A stretch of DNA of 64,000 nt. Origin: Corynebacterium freneyi (lineage in GTDB: Bacteria; Actinomycetota; Actinomycetes; Mycobacteriales; Mycobacteriaceae). Under the pieces are notes generated by a model. It saw only the letters and a list, made by a program, of their open reading frames with translations. It was not told the origin of the DNA and searched no databases. A program made the translations under genes and the position numbers. The DNA is taken from assembly GCF_030408835.1 (NCBI RefSeq), contig NZ_CP047357.1:1612001-1676000 (forward strand), given 5' to 3'. Below, one piece after another: positions 1 to 9,805 of the stretch; positions within the stretch are counted from its first letter, which is position 1; each line of letters starts with the position of its first letter.

Positions 1-1447
1 CGTCGAACAGCTCACCGCCGAGCTGGGCGCCGCGGATGACGGGCCCGGCGGCGACGTCGAGGGGCTGCTGGCCTACCTGGAGCTGCGGTCGACGATTTCC
101 GCGGAGGAGAAGGCCGCCAAACGCCGCAACATCGAGGACCGCCACACCGAAACCGTCACCGTGCTGCGGCGGCTGCGGCGTGGTGACGTCATCGCCATCC
201 CCGTGGGCAAGAAGGCCCAGTTGGCGGCGGTGGTGCGCGAGGACTCGTCGCAGCATCGCCCGCGGCCGACCGTCGTCGGCGTCGGCGGTTTCACCGGGCG
301 CATCGAGCCGGACGCGTTTCCCAGCGCGCCCGACGTGCTCGGCCGCGTGAAGGTGCCCTCCGACGCAGCGCGCCACCCCAGGCGGGCGGTGAACATTGTC
401 CGTTCCGAGATCGACCGTCACGGCATCCGCGGCCCCAAGCGCCTGCGCCGCCGCACCTCGGTGACCTCGCCCGAGCTCAAGCGCCTGCGCCGCGAGCTGC
501 GCGATCACCCGTTGCACGGCGATCCTGCGGTCGAGTCCGTGGCCCGGGATGCGGATGCTTTACGACGAGCCCAGAACACCGTGGCCACCCTCGAGCGGCG
601 CGTGGCCGCGGCCTCCGATACTTTGGCGCGGACGTTCGACAGGGTCCTCGATCTTCTCGGCGAGTTGGATTACGTCGAGTGGCCCGACGGGGGCGAGGGC
701 GAGGACGGTGAGCGCGGCGAGCCTTTCGTGTCCGAGGAGGGCGAGCGGCTCGCCCGGATCCACAACGGCTCCGATCTGCTCGCCGCCCAGTGTCTGCGCC
801 GCGGCATCTGGGACGACCTCGACCCGGCGGAGTTGGCCGGCGCGGTGTCGACGTTGGTGTTCGAAAACCGAAAGGCCACGCAGGGGTCCGACGAGGTGCC
901 CACCGAGCCGTTGGCCGCCGCGATTTCCGACACGTTCCGCATCTGGCAGGAGCTCGCGTCGGACGAGCAGCGCCACCGTCTGCCGATGACCCGCATGCCG
1001 GATCTCGCCTTCGCCACCGCGATTCACCAGTGGACCGCCGGTGCGCCGTTGGGGTACTGCCTGGCGGCGGCGAAGGACGCGGGGGCGGAGCTGACGCCGG
1101 GTGATTTCGTGCGTTGGTGCCGCCAGGTGGTGGATCTGTTGTCGCAGGTGCGTCAGACGGGGTACTCGGAGCGGATCCGCGACAACGCGTCGCAGGCGGT
1201 GCAGGCCATTCGCCGTGGCGTCGTGGCGTTGGGCAATTACGCTCCGGCTCCACACCCGCCCGCACCGGTGTCTGCCCTGCTACTGAACTCGCCCGCTCCG
1301 GCGCTCGCCGACTCGACGGGCGCTCGCGCCGGATCCCGTACTGCTACTGAACCCGCTCGGTCCTGCACTAGCCGGCTCGACAGCCGCCACTCCGCAACTC
1401 AATCGCCGACGCGCCCCAGCCAACCGCAGCCCAGACGACGCCATTAG
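1..1447 (+). CDS. helY: HelY-type DEAD/DEAH RNA helicase, C-terminal part (5' truncated by window edge)
   Basis: Only the last ~480 codons are in the window; reading frame 2 is open from the first bases. The visible part is the beta-barrel/linker region (GDVIAIPVGKKAQLAAVV) followed by the DSHCT domain that ends Ski2/Mtr4/HelY helicases (GSDLLAAQCLRRGIWDDLDPAELA, then ...GDFVRWCRQVVDLLSQVRQ... and AIRRGVVALGNYA). The ATPase motifs lie upstream of the window. After the DSHCT domain there is an unusual ~65-residue Pro/Ser/Thr/Arg-rich tail with no family similarity that I recognise. It may be read-through of what was once 3' flanking sequence. The gene contains a GCTTTACGACG motif copy (557-567) that imposes the very rare Leu codon TTA. 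Family assignment is firm; substrate RNA is unknown. Confidence 0.88.
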   Translation, partial: VEQLTAELGAADDGPGGDVEGLLAYLELRSTISAEEKAAKRRNIEDRHTETVTVLRRLRRGDVIAIPVGKKAQLAAVVREDSSQHRPRPTVVGVGGFTGRIEPDAFPSAPDVLGRVKVPSDAARHPRRAVNIVRSEIDRHGIRGPKRLRRRTSVTSPELKRLRRELRDHPLHGDPAVESVARDADALRRAQNTVATLERRVAAASDTLARTFDRVLDLLGELDYVEWPDGGEGEDGERGEPFVSEEGERLARIHNGSDLLAAQCLRRGIWDDLDPAELAGAVSTLVFENRKATQGSDEVPTEPLAAAISDTFRIWQELASDEQRHRLPMTRMPDLAFATAIHQWTAGAPLGYCLAAAKDAGAELTPGDFVRWCRQVVDLLSQVRQTGYSERIRDNASQAVQAIRRGVVALGNYAPAPHPPAPVSALLLNSPAPALADSTGARAGSRTATEPARSCTSRLDSRHSATQSPTRPSQPQPRRRH

Positions 1448-1448
1448 A

Positions 1449-1522
1449 CGACAAATGCAGCCTCCCATTTTCACGTCCTGGGCTTTTATCGCCGTTCACA
1501 CGACGTGAGGCTGCATTTGTCG
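1449..1522. repeat. Perfect 16-bp inverted repeat with 42-nt loop after helY
   Basis: Arms 1449-1464 (CGACAAATGCAGCCTC) and 1507-1522 are exact reverse complements. The loop and arms are clearly more A+T-rich than the surrounding genome. It begins two bases after the helY stop codon, so it may act as a 3'-end hairpin, but it lacks a U-run. It resembles in architecture the element at 17837-17914 after cobN. It could be a terminator, an mRNA-stabilising hairpin or a small mobile-derived palindrome. Confidence 0.6.
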
Positions 1523-1701
1523 AATAACTCCGGCCGCCCCCATCGACTCCCACCACCGGCTGGTGCTCAAGTGACGCATGGGACGACCACGGGGCCGCGA
1601 TAGAGCGTACGCGAGGAGCGCGGGGCGGCAACGGCACACGAGTTCCACACGAGGCGGCAGCCGGACTGGCGAATTCTCCTGCAGCGGCGGCCACTCCCAC
1701 C

Positions 1702-1707
1702 TAACCT
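1702..1707 (+). promoter_or_regulatory. -10 box of a leaderless promoter
   Basis: TAACCT (TANNNT class) ends 6 nt before the ATG at 1714, so the start codon itself is the predicted +1. Confidence 0.5.
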
Positions 1708-1713
1708 GGTTTC

Positions 1714-2358
1714 ATGAACAATACTTCCCGCGCCCACACAGGTTCCACCCACGCAGGTCCCGACCACACAGGTCCCGACCACGCACCTTCCACCCCCACC
1801 GAGGACCGCCCGGCCAGCCCGCCGCTTCCCACCGGCCGCCCCGGCCCGGGCACACGCCGTCAGCTTGGCCTTGTCAACGGCGCGATCGAGGCCATCGGCG
1901 CCCGTGCCACCGGCCGCAAGCGCCTCGGGGTGTTCGCCACGATCGGCCGGGCGAAGCGCCTGTTCCGCGGTTGGCTGATCTACTCGGCGACGATGATGCC
2001 ATTCGGCGAGTTGTCCCGGCAGGACACGGAGTTGGTCATCTTGCGCGTCGCCCACGGTCGCGGGGCGGACTATGAGCGGGATCATCACAGGGTGATCGGC
2101 AAGCGTGCGGGCTTGACCGACGTGGAGATCGCGGCCGTGGATCGTCGCGATCACGGTTTCACCGGCCGGCGCGGCGCGATGCTCGAGGTCGCCGACCAGC
2201 TCGTCGCCCGCCGCGACGTCGACGATGCCGCGTGGTCGGAGCTGACGCGCCATCTGTCGGATCGTGAATGCGTGGCCTTGGTGCAGTTGGTCACGCATTA
2301 CGACGGCCTGGCCACCGCCCTCCACGTTCTGGGGACGCCTCCCGACGAAAAGCGGTGA
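1714..2358 (+). CDS. Carboxymuconolactone decarboxylase / AhpD-like family protein
   Basis: A 214-residue protein. The first ~45 residues are a Pro/Thr/Gly-rich, probably disordered extension. The core from about residue 50 shows the all-helical CMD/AhpD fold: LSRQDTELVILRVAH, then YERDHHRVIGKRAGLTDVEIAAV, the usual helix bearing acidic and histidine residues, then LVTHYDGLATALHVLG. The CxxC pair of true AhpD alkylhydroperoxidase reductases is absent, so a peroxidase role is not supported by the catalytic residues. The ATG sits 6 nt after a -10 box and lacks a Shine-Dalgarno sequence, favouring leaderless translation. It stands alone and is convergent with the next gene. Family is confident; substrate is unknown. 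Confidence 0.8.
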   Translation: MNNTSRAHTGSTHAGPDHTGPDHAPSTPTEDRPASPPLPTGRPGPGTRRQLGLVNGAIEAIGARATGRKRLGVFATIGRAKRLFRGWLIYSATMMPFGELSRQDTELVILRVAHGRGADYERDHHRVIGKRAGLTDVEIAAVDRRDHGFTGRRGAMLEVADQLVARRDVDDAAWSELTRHLSDRECVALVQLVTHYDGLATALHVLGTPPDEKR

Positions 2359-2520
2359 GGCCACGGCCGCGCCCGGGGTGTCGAGCACGGCATCTCGGGC
2401 GCCCGCCGATAATGGACCGCCTCAGCATCGAAGGCGCCCGCCGCAGCCCCGCCCACGCGGTGATCGGCGACCGCGTCGGCGGTGTCGCGGAGTCGGCGGG
2501 GCGCGGTGTTCTACGCCGTT

Positions 2521-3432
2521 CTATGCCCCGCCGGCCCGGGCGGCGGGGTCGGTTTCGGCGCCCTCGGCGGCCCAGCGCAGGCCGCGGTTGAGCAGCTTCA
2601 TGACGCCGCGGTAGGCCCACGGCATGTTGACCTGCGCCCACCGCCCGACGGGCACCTCGTTGGAGGTGGCGATGAGGTAGGTGCCGGCGTCGACCTCGTA
2701 GCGGATGATCGCGGCGGCTTCGGCGGGCGAGATCGCGTGCGACTGGAACAGTTTGGTGGCGTTGGCGACGCGCTTGGCGTTGCGGTCGATGCCGTTGATG
2801 TCGAGGGTGTGCACGAGCGGGGTGTCGACGGCGCCGGGGGCGACGGCGTGGACGGAGATGCCCTTCGGGGCGAGATCGAATCGCAGCACTTCGCACAGGC
2901 CGAGGACGCCGGCCTTCGATGCGGAGTAGGCGGCGTGCCAGGGCAGGCCGAGGATGCCGGCCGCCGACGACACGCACACGAGTTTGCCGCGTCCGGCGTC
3001 GGCCATGGCGGGGATGAACGCTTCGACGACGTGGACGGTGCCCATCAGGTTGATGTCGATGACGCCGCGCCATTTGGCGTGGGGCAGGGTCGTGGGGTCG
3101 CCCCACACGGAGATGCCGGCGGCGTTGTACACCTCCATCGGGGCGCCGTGCTTTGCGACGACGCGCTCACCCCATTCGGCCACTGCGTCGAAGTCGGCGA
3201 TGTCCAATCCGGTGGAGTCGACGATCGGGTTTCGTCCGGGGCCGGATGCCCGGCGCGCCGCTTCGGCGGTGTCGTCGAGACCGGCGGCGTTGCGGTCGGC
3301 CATGGCGACCCGGTAGCCGTCGCCGGCGAGGGAGATCGCCAGGCCGCGGCCGATTCCCGAGGCCGCGCCGGTGACCACCGCCAGCGGGCGGGGGTCGTCG
3401 TGGGTGGAGGTGTTGTGGGGGGCGTCGGTCAC
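2521..3432 (-). CDS. Short-chain dehydrogenase/reductase (SDR)
   Basis: A 303-residue classical SDR. The nucleotide-binding motif TGAASGIG is at residues 21-28 and the acidic residue after beta-2 reads MADRN. NAAG is near 103, the Ser of VCVSSAAG near 155, and the catalytic pair Y169xxxK173 is in AAYSASKAG. The longer C-terminus (after ~250, PWAYRGVMKLLNRGLRW) resembles the polyketide/fatty-acyl-type SDRs common in mycolic-acid bacteria. The start is GTG with AGGAAGG about 8 nt upstream. It is followed on the other strand by the convergent CMD gene. An esterase gene on the same strand lies upstream after a repeat-rich spacer. Substrate cannot be deduced. A GCTTTGCGACG copy lies inside at 3150. 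Confidence 0.9.
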   Translation of the reverse strand: MTDAPHNTSTHDDPRPLAVVTGAASGIGRGLAISLAGDGYRVAMADRNAAGLDDTAEAARRASGPGRNPIVDSTGLDIADFDAVAEWGERVVAKHGAPMEVYNAAGISVWGDPTTLPHAKWRGVIDINLMGTVHVVEAFIPAMADAGRGKLVCVSSAAGILGLPWHAAYSASKAGVLGLCEVLRFDLAPKGISVHAVAPGAVDTPLVHTLDINGIDRNAKRVANATKLFQSHAISPAEAAAIIRYEVDAGTYLIATSNEVPVGRWAQVNMPWAYRGVMKLLNRGLRWAAEGAETDPAARAGGA

Positions 3433-3459
3433 TGTGCGGCCTTCCTGTGTTGGATCGGT

Positions 3460-3571
3460 GTTCCCGTTGTGGGTCGGTGTCTGGTCAGCGTCTGGTGGGT
3501 GTCTGGTCGGTTTGGCGTTGGGTCAGTGTCTGATGGGGGTCTGGTCGGTTCGGTGTCGGGTCGGTCGCCGG
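3460..3571. repeat. Degenerate tandem repeat of GGTGTCTGGTC-like units
   Basis: The spacer between the SDR start and the esterase stop is made almost entirely of imperfect copies of GTCTGGTCGGT / GTGTCTGGT, spaced irregularly at about 10-20 bp. The unit is rich in G and T on the plus strand and no hairpin is formed. It is probably a slippage-type repeat and no function is visible. Confidence 0.55.
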
Positions 3572-4705
<1,134 letters not shown>

Positions 4706-4711
4706 GCCGCC

Positions 4712-4737
4712 AAAATACCCGGGTCGGGGGTTATCGT
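4712..4737. promoter_or_regulatory. Divergent pair of leaderless -10 boxes
   Basis: The 39-bp divergent spacer holds TATTTT for the minus-strand esterase (4717-4712, 6 nt from its ATG) and TATCGT for the plus-strand peptidase (4732-4737, 7 nt from its ATG). The two promoters overlap almost completely. Confidence 0.45.
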
Positions 4738-4744
4738 GGTCGAT

Positions 4745-5938
4745 ATGACGGAATCACTCTTTCCATCGGACGTCTACTCCCGCCGCCTGACCCGCGCCGC
4801 CGAGCTCGCCGCCGACCGCGGCCTCGACGGGCTCGTCTTCGGAACCGGCCCCGACCTGGAATACCTCATCGGTTCGTCCGTGAGCTCCCATGAACGGTTG
4901 ACGGCGCTGGTGGTGCCCGTCGCAAAGCCCGGAAGCGGCGCGCCCGCACGGCCCGTGCTGGTGCTGCCCGCCGTCGAACGCGGCGACCTGCCGGCGTCCG
5001 CGGTGCCGGACCTCGACGTCGACGTGGTGCTGTGGGCCGACGGCGAGAAGCCGCACCGCATCGTCGCCGACGCACTGGCGCCGGCCGCGCACGCCGACCG
5101 GCCCCGCATCGGCGTCGGCGCCTCCCTGACCGCCGACCACCTGCTGCCCATCCTCGAGCTGACCGGAGCCGAGGCGGTGCTGGCCGGCGAGACGCTGCGC
5201 GAGCTGTTCATGCGCAAGGACGACGCCGAAATCACCCAGCTGCGCGACGCCGCCGCGGCCATCGACCGGGTCCACGCCCGCGTCCCGGCAATGCTGCGCG
5301 CCGGGCGCACCGAGGCCGACGTCGCCGACGAGCTGTCCGCCGTGATCCTGGAGGAGGGTCACGACGCCGTCGACTTCGTCATCGTCGGCTCCGGGCCCAA
5401 CGGCGCGAACCCGCACCACGACTTCTCCGACAGGGTGCTTTGCGACGGTGACGTCGTGGTCGTCGACATCGGCGGCACCTGGGGCGTGGGCTACCACTCC
5501 GACTGCACCCGCACCTACGTCATCGGCGACGCCCCGGACCGCGCCACCGAGGCCTGGGCGGTGCTGCGCGCGGCACAGGAAGCCGCCGTCGCCGCCGTGC
5601 GCCCGGGCGTGACCGCCGCGTCCATCGACGCCGCCGCCCGCGACGCCATCGCCGCCGCCGGACACGCGGACGTGTTCATCCACCGCACCGGCCACGGCAT
5701 CGGCCTGAGCCTGCACGAGGAGCCCTTCATCATGGAGGGCAACGACCTGCCGCTGGAGCCGGGCATGGCGTTTTCCGTCGAGCCGGGCCTGTACTTCGAG
5801 GGCGACTTCGGCATGCGGCTGGAGGACATCGTCGTGGTCACCGAGGACGGGTGCGAGTCGCTGAACCGCGGGTCGCACGAGCTCGTCGTCGCGGGCGGTG
5901 CGCACGGCGCCGGCGCACCGGCGGAGGGGGAGAAGTAG
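4745..5938 (+). CDS. pepQ: M24 family Xaa-Pro dipeptidase/aminopeptidase
   Basis: A 397-residue 'pita-bread' metallopeptidase that hydrolyses Xaa-Pro peptides. The N-terminal creatinase-like domain (~1-150) is followed by the catalytic domain. Metal ligands are visible as Asp in VVDIGGTWGVGYHSDCT (~239-250), His in HRTGHGIGLSLHEEP (~313), Glu in VEPGLY and Glu in MRLEDIVVV. Length matches the PepQ/PepP family. I chose the ATG at 4745 because the creatinase domain begins here and a TATCGT -10 box lies just upstream; the open frame extends further 5' only as antisense shadow of the esterase. The stop is 2 bp from the next gene, so it heads the operon leading into cobL. A motif copy (GCTTTGCGACG) occurs at 5437 and its complement at 4918. 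Confidence 0.9.
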   Translation: MTESLFPSDVYSRRLTRAAELAADRGLDGLVFGTGPDLEYLIGSSVSSHERLTALVVPVAKPGSGAPARPVLVLPAVERGDLPASAVPDLDVDVVLWADGEKPHRIVADALAPAAHADRPRIGVGASLTADHLLPILELTGAEAVLAGETLRELFMRKDDAEITQLRDAAAAIDRVHARVPAMLRAGRTEADVADELSAVILEEGHDAVDFVIVGSGPNGANPHHDFSDRVLCDGDVVVVDIGGTWGVGYHSDCTRTYVIGDAPDRATEAWAVLRAAQEAAVAAVRPGVTAASIDAAARDAIAAAGHADVFIHRTGHGIGLSLHEEPFIMEGNDLPLEPGMAFSVEPGLYFEGDFGMRLEDIVVVTEDGCESLNRGSHELVVAGGAHGAGAPAEGEK

Positions 5939-5940
5939 CG

Positions 5941-6705
5941 ATGGGGCACGTGCTCATCTTGGGCGGCACCAGCGAGATCGGCGGCGAGGTCGCCGCGCGG
6001 CTGGCCAACCACAACACGGTGACGTTGGCGGCGCGTCGGGTCGACGGGCTCGACGACATCGCCAAGCGGCTCACCGATTCCGGTGCGGTGGCCGTGCACC
6101 GGTTGTACTTCGATGCCGATGATCTGGAGTCGCACGCGCGCGTCCTCGACGAGGCGTGGTCGAAGGCGCCGGTGGACACGGCCGTCATCGCGTTCGGCAT
6201 TCTCGGCGACCAGGCGGCGTGCGAGGCCTCTGGCGTCGAGGCGGCGCGCGTGATCCACACCGACTTCACCGCCCATGCGGCCATCGCCACGGAGCTGGTG
6301 GCGCGGATGGAGGCGGCGGCAGCGTCCGGCGAGTTGCCGGTGCGCGACGGGGCGGCCGGCCGCATTCTGGCGTTTTCGTCGATCGCCGGTGCCCGGGTTC
6401 GTCGCGCGAATTACGTCTACGGGTCCGCGAAGGCGGGGCTGGACGGGTTCCTGCAGGGCATGCAGGATCGGCTGCACGGCGGCCCGGTGCAGTTGACCAT
6501 TTCGCGGCCGAGTTTCGTGGTCGGCCGCATGACCGAGGGGATGAAGCCGGCCCCGATGTCGTCGACGCCCGCGCAGGTCGCCGAGGCTTCGGTCACCGCG
6601 CTCGACGGCCGCAAGCTCGACGTGTGGATCCCGGCGCGTCTGGGCGTGCTGGCCCGCGCCACCCGGTTCACGCCGCGGTTCATCTGGAGGAAGATGCCGC
6701 GATGA
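5941..6705 (+). CDS. DprE2-like short-chain dehydrogenase
   Basis: A 254-residue SDR starting MGHVLILGGTSEIGGEVA. The GGTSEIG nucleotide motif is the form found in DprE2 (decaprenylphosphoryl-2-keto-ribose reductase), and the length and tail ([26 protein letters not shown]) also fit that family. FSSIAGARVRRANYVYGSAKAG supplies the Ser and YxxxK. True dprE2 normally neighbours dprE1 and the arabinogalactan genes, which are absent here, so this is more likely a paralogue. A strong GGAGGGGGAG Shine-Dalgarno region precedes the ATG. It starts 2 bp after pepQ and overlaps cobL by ATGA, so it is translationally coupled to cobalamin genes. Its own substrate is unclear. Confidence 0.82.
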   Translation: MGHVLILGGTSEIGGEVAARLANHNTVTLAARRVDGLDDIAKRLTDSGAVAVHRLYFDADDLESHARVLDEAWSKAPVDTAVIAFGILGDQAACEASGVEAARVIHTDFTAHAAIATELVARMEAAAASGELPVRDGAAGRILAFSSIAGARVRRANYVYGSAKAGLDGFLQGMQDRLHGGPVQLTISRPSFVVGRMTEGMKPAPMSSTPAQVAEASVTALDGRKLDVWIPARLGVLARATRFTPRFIWRKMPR

Positions 6706-8069
6706 CGGGTCTTCCCGGTTCGCGGGGGCGTCTGCGGGTGGTGGGCATCGGCTGCGATGGTTTGGACGGGTTGAGCGTGCGGGCCCGGTCCGTGCTTGAC
6801 GACGCCCACCGCATCATCGGAGCGGCCCGCCAGCTGGATCTGCTCGACGTCGGGTCGGCTGCAGGAGCCGACGGTGGGGGCGGCGGCATCACGGCGCGGC
6901 GCGTGACCTGGCCGGAGGGTTATTGGCGCCGGTGGGGCGAAGTCCTCGCCGACCTCGACCCGGCCACCGACGTGGTCCTGGCCAGTGGCGACCCGATGTT
7001 CCACGGCATCGGCACGACGCTGGTGCGCGAACTCGGCGCGGACGCCATCGAGGTCTTCGCCGCACCGTCGTCGGCGTCGCTGGCGTGTGCGCGCCTGGGG
7101 TGGGCGCTGGATCGCACTCCGGTGGTGTCGCTGGTGACAGGACTTGCCGGACGAGCCAGCGCCGGGGCGGTGGTGCCTTACGCCGACGCCGGGCGGCCGT
7201 TTCTGGTGCTGTGCCGCGACGCCGATTCCGTCGCCCACGTCGCCGAGGCCCTGGCCGACCGCCCCGACACCACGCTCACGGCGTTGACCAACGTCGGCGG
7301 CACCGCGGACGGCCCCTGCCCGGAGACCATCGTCCGCGGCACCGTCGCACGGCCCCCGAGGCCCGCCGGAAATCTCACCATCCTCGCCGTCGAACCCGCC
7401 GGCCCCGCCCGCGTCTGGCTTACCGATGACGACTTCGACTCCGACGGCCAACTGACCAAAAGCCCCGTTCGCGAACTCACCGTCGCAGCTCTCGGCCCGC
7501 GCCCCGGCGCACTGCTGTGGGACGTCGGCGGCGGCACCGGCTCCATCGCCATCGAATGGGCCCGCCACGGAGGCCGCGCCGTGTGCATCGAACGAGACGC
7601 CGCGCGCGCCGAACGCATCCGAGCCAACGTCGCGAACCTCTCCGGCGGAGTGGAGGTCATCCACGGCACCGCCCCGCAGGCCCTGCCTTCGCTCGACGGC
7701 GTCCCCGCCACCGCACCCCACGCCTCCGCACCCGACGCCATCTTCATCGGCGGCGGCCTCACCGCCGACGGCATGATCGACGCCTGCGTCGACGTACTCG
7801 CGCCGGGCGGGCGGCTCGTCGCCAACACCGTCACCGTCGAATCCGAAGCCGTGCTGTGGGCCGCCCGCGCCCGCCACGGCGGAACCGTCCACCGGATCGG
7901 CATCGAACGCGCCGGTAAGGTTGGGTCGTTCACGGCATGGCGACCGGCCCTGCCCGTGGTCCAATGGGTCGTCGACGGGCCGTCGCAAAGCAACACCCAT
8001 ACCGACACCACCGCAACCGACACAGCACGCACCGCCCGCCGCGGCGGAGAAGGGGAGCAGCACCAGTGA
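6702..8069 (+). CDS. cobL: Precorrin-6Y C5,15-methyltransferase (decarboxylating), CbiE-CbiT fusion
   Basis: A 455-residue bifunctional enzyme of aerobic corrin synthesis that methylates C5 and C15 of precorrin-6B and decarboxylates the ring-C acetate. The N-terminal CbiE/SUMT domain has [13 protein letters not shown] (~9-21) and [12 protein letters not shown] (~94-105). The C-terminal CbiT methyltransferase domain begins ~245, with the SAM motif [16 protein letters not shown] at ~270-285 and DAIFIGGG at ~345. A Thr/Gln-rich tail ends the protein. The ATG overlaps the preceding SDR stop (ATGA) and the stop overlaps the cobM GTG (GTGA), showing tight coupling. Contains a GCTTGACGACG copy (6794) encoding VLDD. 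Confidence 0.95.
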   Translation: MTGLPGSRGRLRVVGIGCDGLDGLSVRARSVLDDAHRIIGAARQLDLLDVGSAAGADGGGGGITARRVTWPEGYWRRWGEVLADLDPATDVVLASGDPMFHGIGTTLVRELGADAIEVFAAPSSASLACARLGWALDRTPVVSLVTGLAGRASAGAVVPYADAGRPFLVLCRDADSVAHVAEALADRPDTTLTALTNVGGTADGPCPETIVRGTVARPPRPAGNLTILAVEPAGPARVWLTDDDFDSDGQLTKSPVRELTVAALGPRPGALLWDVGGGTGSIAIEWARHGGRAVCIERDAARAERIRANVANLSGGVEVIHGTAPQALPSLDGVPATAPHASAPDAIFIGGGLTADGMIDACVDVLAPGGRLVANTVTVESEAVLWAARARHGGTVHRIGIERAGKVGSFTAWRPALPVVQWVVDGPSQSNTHTDTTATDTARTARRGGEGEQHQ

Positions 8070-8839
8070 CCGTGTACTTCATCGGGGCGGGACCCGGCGC
8101 GCCGGACCTGCTGACGCTGCGCGCCGACCGCCTGATCAGATCCTGCCCCGTGTGCCTCTACGCCGGATCGATCGTGCCGCCCGAAGTGCTGGCCAACTGC
8201 CCCGACGACGCCGACGTGATCAACACCGCGCGCATGCCGCTGGAAAACATCATCGACGTCATCGCCAAGGCCGACGCCGAAGGAAAGGACGTCGCCCGCC
8301 TCCAGTCCGGCGACCCGTCGGTGTGGTCCGCGCTGGCAGAGCAGGCGCGCAGGCTCACCGCCGCCGGCATCGACTACGAAATCGTGCCCGGCGTGGCGTC
8401 GTTCTCCGCGGCCGCGGCGGCGCTCGGCCACGAACTCACCGTGCCCACCGTCGGCCAATCGGTGATCCTCACCCGCGTCTCCGGCCGCGCGTCGGCCATG
8501 CCCGACGGCGAGACGCTCGACAATTTCGGCCGCACCGGCGCGACCCTGTGCATCCACCTCGCCGCCCACAACATCGACCGCGTCGTCGCCGAACTCGAAC
8601 CGAACTACGGCGCCGACTGTCCCGCCGCCGTCGTCGCATTCGCGTCCCGACCCGAGGAGGTCATCCTGCGCGGCACGCTCGGCGACATCGCCGCACAGGT
8701 CAAGGAGGCGGGCGTGACCCGCACCGCCGTCATCGTCGTCGGCCGCGTGCTCGGCGCCGAAGGATTCCCGGACTCGTACCTGTACTCCGACGGACGCCCC
8801 CGCGACGCCGAAGGGAGGACGCTGACGTGCGGGCACTGA
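8066..8839 (+). CDS. cobM: Precorrin-4 C11-methyltransferase
   Basis: A 257-residue SUMT-family methyltransferase converting precorrin-4 to precorrin-5. [13 protein letters not shown] occupies residues 6-18, [13 protein letters not shown] ~31-43, LQSGDPSVW ~75-83, and [15 protein letters not shown] is the substrate-pocket strand. The GTG start overlaps the cobL stop and has AAGGGGAG upstream. It overlaps cobK by 13 bp. Length and motifs match CobM/CbiF closely, so confidence is high. Confidence 0.96.
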   Translation: MTVYFIGAGPGAPDLLTLRADRLIRSCPVCLYAGSIVPPEVLANCPDDADVINTARMPLENIIDVIAKADAEGKDVARLQSGDPSVWSALAEQARRLTAAGIDYEIVPGVASFSAAAAALGHELTVPTVGQSVILTRVSGRASAMPDGETLDNFGRTGATLCIHLAAHNIDRVVAELEPNYGADCPAAVVAFASRPEEVILRGTLGDIAAQVKEAGVTRTAVIVVGRVLGAEGFPDSYLYSDGRPRDAEGRTLTCGH

Positions 8840-9570
8840 TTCTCGGCGGCACCGCGGAGGCCCGCGCCCTGGCCGCGCGACTGGTCGACGCCGGCTGGCA
8901 CGTCACGTCGTCGCTGGCCGGGCGGGTCTCCGAGCCGAGGCTGCCCGTCGGCCACGTGCGCATCGGCGGTTTCGGCGGGCCGGCCGGCCTGACCAGGTGG
9001 TTGCTCGCCGACGCCACCGAAGTCTTCATCGACGCCACCCACCCCTTCGCCGAACGCATCAGCGCCTCGGCGGCGGAGGCGGCGCGGGCAACCGGACTGC
9101 CGCTGGTCGCGCTGCACCGTCCGGCCTGGGAGCCGGTCCGCGGCGACGAATGGCTCGAGGTCGCCGACATGGCGGCCGCCGCGGAGTTGGCGCGGACGCG
9201 GTTCGCCACTCCGTTTCTGACCATCGGCCGCCAGCAGCTGTCGCACTTCGCCGCCGACGACGAGGGCCGGTACCTCATCCGCTGCGTCGAACAGCCCACG
9301 GGGCCGCTGCCGCGCAACCGCACGGTGCTGCTCACCCGCGGTCCCTTCGACGTGGCGGGGGAGCGCAAACTGATGCGCGACTACGCCGTCGATTGCCTGG
9401 TGACCAAGAACTCCGGCGGCGCCCAGACCTACGCTAAGATCGAGGCGGCCCGCGACCTGCGCAAACCGGTGATCATGGTCCAGCGCCCCGAGTTGCCCGG
9501 CAAGGGCATCGCGTACGTCGCCGACACCGTCGACCGGGCCTTCGACGCGGTCACCCGGGGGCGCGTGTAG
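8827..9570 (+). CDS. cobK: Precorrin-6A reductase
   Basis: A 247-residue NADPH-dependent reductase of the corrin macrocycle (precorrin-6A to 6B). Diagnostic blocks are [19 protein letters not shown] at the start, [11 protein letters not shown] ~73-83, [12 protein letters not shown] ~130, LLTRGPF ~168 and [18 protein letters not shown] ~190-207. The GTG start is inside cobM (13-bp overlap). It is the last gene of the pepQ-SDR-cobLMK run. 235 bp of non-coding DNA separates it from the convergent cobIJ. Confidence 0.95.
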   Translation: MRALILGGTAEARALAARLVDAGWHVTSSLAGRVSEPRLPVGHVRIGGFGGPAGLTRWLLADATEVFIDATHPFAERISASAAEAARATGLPLVALHRPAWEPVRGDEWLEVADMAAAAELARTRFATPFLTIGRQQLSHFAADDEGRYLIRCVEQPTGPLPRNRTVLLTRGPFDVAGERKLMRDYAVDCLVTKNSGGAQTYAKIEAARDLRKPVIMVQRPELPGKGIAYVADTVDRAFDAVTRGRV

Positions 9571-9805
9571 CGGCACCACCCGCAGTGCGGTCGCTTCTGC
9601 GATGCGGCCGCTCCTGAAGCGCGGCCCCTTCTGCGATGCGGCTGCTCCTGCCGCGCGGTGAAGCGTCGCAAAGTACTGCCACCATTCGACAAAAGGCCAG
9701 GTCGGGTTTTTCCGGCCGCATAAAATGTCGACTTTCCGACGCGCGGCGCCGATCAACGCCCGCCGCCCGACCGCCGCACGACTGGCCAGTTCGGACGCCC
9801 GACCG
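9571..9805. other. Non-coding spacer between convergent cobK and cobIJ
   Basis: No ORF with coding character. It holds an imperfect repeat around 'TTCTGCGATGCGGC' (9595-9645), a near-match of the dispersed 11-mer (9664-9674), and an imperfect dyad 9684-9732 (TCGACA...GGCC / GGCC...TGTCGA). This may be a weak bidirectional terminator. Confidence 0.4.

Noticed and set aside
3460-3571. Possible CRISPR-like array
   Set aside because: Units are degenerate, irregularly spaced and without unique spacers; no cas genes are in the window.
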